Assembly: GCA_038087015.1 (NCBI GenBank)
Contig: JASBNA010000003.1
Span: forward strand, 248,001 to 312,000
Source of the DNA: Cerrena zonata
Taxonomy: Eukaryota; Basidiomycota; Agaricomycetes; Polyporales; Cerrenaceae
Direction: 5' to 3'
DNA length: 64,000 nucleotides
The position numbers and the translations under genes are program-made. Each line of letters opens with the position of its first letter. The stretch's first letter is position 1. The notes beneath the pieces were generated by a model. That model saw only the letters and a list, made by a program, of their open reading frames with translations, had not been told where the DNA came from and made no database searches. This document shows positions 60,793-64,000 of this stretch, piece by piece.

Positions 60793-63310
60793 AGTCCTTG
60801 TTTTGATTTTGACAATTTGTATAATAGACAATCCATAGTCAGCAGTCGAAATTCGAAGTGTACTTGTAAGGCTTCATGACTCTACTTGAACCCTATCGAG
60901 AACATGACAGTGAGAAAGCGATATTTGCTTTGCGCCAGAAAAGTGGAAACGTAAAGTTGGCTCTGGGATTGCAATACAGGTATCCAACGTTAATCCAAGC
61001 CCCGTTACGGTGCCCTTCGGGTCTAAGGCGGGGTTAGCGGAGTATGATTTACTACAAGGTATTTCCGATTCCGCGTACCTGGACCGACTCTGACAGGCTT
61101 CGAAAAAGGGGAAAGGGGATGTACTCTCTTCTATTAGATATAGAGACTTTCAAATAACCGGGGTTGTGGAGGAGAGTAGGTGCCTTGCGATAATAATGGT
61201 AGGGTTCTCGTTCGGCATTGGTAGTTAATTTCGCGGCTGGTACCAGGGCCGCCAATCATGCTGAACGAGTAAACCCGTTCTGAGGGCGAATGTGGCAATT
61301 GATGATCCCAATATCTTCTAGCTCTCGATATTCAAAGATGCAGTCAAAATCTATTGACTGTTCAGTGATCAGTATGAATCAGCATCTACTAGTTGTCTAT
61401 ACAGTCACGGTGAAGGTCGACAGAATTTTCAATTCAACTCCTCCTCCACAATAAACGCCCACAGTGTAAAACCAGAAAAGGAAATCGACTACAAACGAAA
61501 GCAAATCACGAACACACGACAAATGTAAATCGGAAAATGCCTGTAAGCAGCCACTGCGCAAATACACTTTTCGTGACTCTGCGAAACAGTGTCAAAGTGC
61601 AAGGTATATCGGTCCTAAGATGGTGATAATTCGGCGCTCTCCGATGCACGAAATGAACTTCGAAGAAACCATCACAGAAGCCATATACACTCAATAGAAG
61701 AAGAAGAAAACGTCTCCTCGCTATCGTTATCGGTCGTTTCTTTTGAATAGAAACGATAAGGGACAGGGACAAGATGTACCTGAACGAAGGCGCAGGGATA
61801 TATATCTGGAGGCTTCAGGATGGCGGCAGAACGATGCCTGGTATTGAGATGTGTGTTCAAAATTACTGCGGAAGAGTAGTGACGGGAGACAGAAATAGCC
61901 ATGGGGATCTAAATCCGAGGACGAATCGGTTTTAAGGACTGTTAACCTGTAGTGGATGAGACTCAGGGTAAGAATCAAGATGCCTAACCCGAGCGCCTGC
62001 CAACAAATGCCATTGGTTTTTGACAGCTTCTTCAGTGACTCCATCACCACGTCGACCCACTAGTGGATAAATCCCGTCAGAGGATTTCTGATCCACACCC
62101 GCAACCAACGACGTACGGGATCCCGACACAGTCCCAAAAAATCCATATTTGGACACCGAAAGAACCACAGAACCGGAGAACCCAGAGCGGAAGGTATATC
62201 ATACCGCGCTCTTGTTGGATACATAGCTGTTTCATTAAGCGAGAGAAGCTAGAGACAAAGTAGGGAAACATACAAATGACTCTGTTTAATATCCTTCCCG
62301 AACCCAGCGATGTCCGTGTTTAATTTAGCCATAATTACCCAAATAATTGGGTTGTACCGATTTAAGGGAGCGAAGCGTAGGTACCTGTAAGGGAACTCGT
62401 TCTCTGACATGTTTGTTTCCATCAAGAAGAAGGACCCTCGGTACGGAGATGACCGCGGAATACTTGGGAAACAGGGTAGACGTTTTGCGTGTCCCGAATG
62501 ACTTTTGGACCCTGGTGATGGTGAACATACAGGGCATATACGGGGATGTCAACGACAGAAAACGAGCCAGAAGCAAAAGGTACATCGGATGCGACAGGGT
62601 TCAGAGCAGTCTGGGCTCCGGACTGTGTAATAGACCTCGTCAGGCATCCTGGAAATTTATGACGCAGATGTCGACGTGAAACGGCATCGAATTATATGGC
62701 TTCTGCGCCACAAGGGTTGTCATCGAAATCAAACTAGGGTGCGACCTGGTGCGACAGAAGAGCTGAGTAAAGAAAAGAGAAATCGTTACAGGACCATCAA
62801 TCGCTGTTTAGAGGGGGACGAGAATTTGTAAAAAGCTTGAGAAAAGAAAAGGCACTAAAAGTGTGTGTGGAACAAGGGAATAGTCCGAAGGCGGCTCCGC
62901 TTTCGCGTAGCTTAGTTCATTAAGATTAAGAGGCAGGGAAGCAACGAGAAGCGCAGAGCAGGTGGAGATTGACTACGGCCAGAATGCAGATCCCATAATG
63001 GATGTGTGAATAAAAGTGGACGCGGAGAGAAAATAATAATGCAATTACGACATTCAGAACGTCAAAACTCGTGGTCGGACTTTTTGTTCCGACGAGATGA
63101 TCTGCAGACAAGACAGAGGGAAGTGTTCCTGCGGAAGCCATCGCGACTGTGGACGGAACAAAAGTGTAAAGTCCAGAGTCTACCCGGTCACATCCAGACG
63201 GAGAGGATTCCAAATGTCTATGCGTATATATGGAACCAAGGGACGTGCAGGGAAAGAATCGAGGTGGATCAACAACGCTTGTTTGATAAGGTTGGGTGAG
63301 ATGCAACCAA
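60793..63310. other. Long intergenic region
   Basis: About 2.5 kb without a supported gene. A GC-rich hairpin lies at 60998-61035. Minus-strand frames around 61932-62168 (contains GDGVTEEAVKNQWHLLAG) and 62926-63372 look only weakly protein-like and show no consistent exon chain. Confidence 0.4.
60998..61035. repeat. GC-rich interrupted palindrome (hairpin)
   Basis: AGCCCCGTTA pairs with TAA-GG-CGGGGTT around an inner CCC-TTC-GGG stem. That gives roughly ten outer base pairs with a two-base bulge plus a three-pair tip. It lies about 200 bases past the glutathione transferase stop codon. Confidence 0.5.
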
Positions 63311-63580
63311 TCAGATCTGGGGATTAGAAGGGACCACTGGACGGATCGAAGTCGAGGCGATGTTATTGGCAAGAGCGTCGAGTCTTGTGAGGGCGGTGGT
63401 TGCCGAGGGCGCAGAGAGGAAACGCTGGGCGGGGACAGTTGGGGTGACAGGGCTCTTGAAGGGGGCTAGTTGGTGATGGCGCTGTGACATTTGGAGACAG
63501 CACGAGGCCGTCAGCAAAAAAGAACATAGCGAAAAGAGAACATAAAAGAGGCTAGAGAGAGGGCGGCGGTGCATAGTCAC
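63311..63580 (-). CDS. Possible small ORF with signal-like N-terminus
   Basis: An 89-codon frame beginning MTMHRRPLSSLFYVLFSLCS. The first 30 residues have a basic start and a hydrophobic core ending at Ala-Ser-Cys-Cys. The rest is Pro/Ser/Thr-rich without cysteines. No promoter, intron or homologue was recognised. It lies about 300 bases upstream of, and divergent from, the gene at 63887, so it may simply be that gene's upstream sequence. Confidence 0.2.
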   Translation of the reverse strand: MTMHRRPLSSLFYVLFSLCSFLLTASCCLQMSQRHHQLAPFKSPVTPTVPAQRFLSAPSATTALTRLDALANNIASTSIRPVVPSNPQI

Positions 63581-63639
63581 TCTCAGGAAAGGGTCTGGTG
63601 ACTAGCCTGCACTCGGGAAGTTCCCACGGCCGCTCTGCT

Positions 63640-63886
63640 CCCCTCTTGTGCGCTCTTGCCATCGCGCAACTCACCTCTCCTCACCTCCTCCCCTCCCAAT
63701 CCCGCCCTATCCTCCACAACAACACCCACCCACGCACCCCCAAGCAAAAATATACCTCTACGCAACATCGGATCCGTCCCCATCCCTCTCTATCTCCCCC
63801 GCTCTCCCCTGTAGCCCATCGCGCCTGTCCATTCCCAAACACACAAACTGTATCCATAACGCACCCAACTCCCTTTCTCAGCAAAC
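63640..63886 (+). promoter_or_regulatory. Pyrimidine-rich promoter/leader
   Basis: An almost purine-free stretch on the plus strand, with runs such as CTCCTCACCTCCTCCCCTCCC, leads into the ATG at 63887. CT-rich tracts before the start are typical of strongly expressed filamentous-fungus genes. The sequence AAAATATACCTC near 63747 is a weak TATA candidate. Confidence 0.45.
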
Positions 63887-64000
63887 ATGAGCCAAGTACC
63901 CATCAACGGCGTCAAGATCTCTGGTCAGTCTTTACCAATCTATCTCTCTTCCTTTTGACCGCGTTCTCACTCCTCCTTCGGAACTTGTTCTTGTTTACCT
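63887..64000 (+). CDS. First exon of an unidentified gene, truncated by window
   Basis: The ATG at 63887 opens MSQVPINGVKIS and a GTCAGT donor follows at 63924, so only about 12 codons are visible before an intron that runs towards the window end. The preceding CT-rich leader supports a real start. The product cannot be identified from this fragment. Confidence 0.5.

Overview
The window reads as nuclear DNA of a filamentous basidiomycete, most likely an agaricomycete. Genes carry many short GT-AG introns of about 50-65 bp. The families fit too: tandem DUF6534-type seven-pass membrane proteins, a MET30/sconB-type F-box/WD40 protein, PEX6 with a degenerate first ATPase domain, a Ure2p-like glutathione transferase and a fungal bestrophin. 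No prokaryotic-style operons, CRISPR arrays or intact transposons are visible. For multi-exon genes the coordinates span start to stop and include introns; splice sites were inferred by eye from GT-AG signals and by comparing paralogues within the window.

Layout. 0.3-2.4 kb: mRNA cap guanine-N7 methyltransferase (minus). 3.9-14.8 kb: a cluster of three tandem DUF6534-like membrane-protein genes (plus) that encloses two tandem genes for small secreted six-cysteine proteins (minus), themselves a 1.43-kb local duplication. 15.2-39.0 kb: an expanded M1 aminopeptidase locus with one copy at 15.5-19.1 kb and two head-to-tail copies at 31.1-39.0 kb. Between them lie PEX6 (minus), a decayed Old Yellow Enzyme copy fused to the 5' side of PEX6, a small acidic ORF, about 3 kb of apparently empty DNA and an intact Old Yellow Enzyme gene. 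39.0-44.0 kb: a large minus-strand gene whose layout resembles the meiotic axis proteins Red1/SYCP2. 44.3-45.5 kb: an uncharacterised basic/Pro-Ser-rich protein, divergent from it. 45.8-47.6 kb: coilin-like protein. 47.9-49.7 kb: bestrophin-like anion channel. 50.0-54.8 kb: F-box protein, intron-containing tRNA-Leu(UAA) and MET30-type F-box/WD40 protein. 56.2-57.6 kb: uncharacterised acidic protein with an internal repeat. 59.8-60.8 kb: glutathione transferase. 63.9 kb: first exon of a gene that runs off the window.

Functional picture. The right half is mostly housekeeping: RNA capping, peroxisome import, Cajal-body and SCF components. The left half shows local duplication and decay: membrane proteins, secreted cysteine-rich peptides, aminopeptidases and flavin oxidoreductases have all multiplied in tandem. 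At least five otherwise well-conserved genes need single-base corrections to stay in frame. Nearly all of these are +1 insertions next to short homopolymers, which looks more like residual long-read assembly error than independent pseudogenisation.
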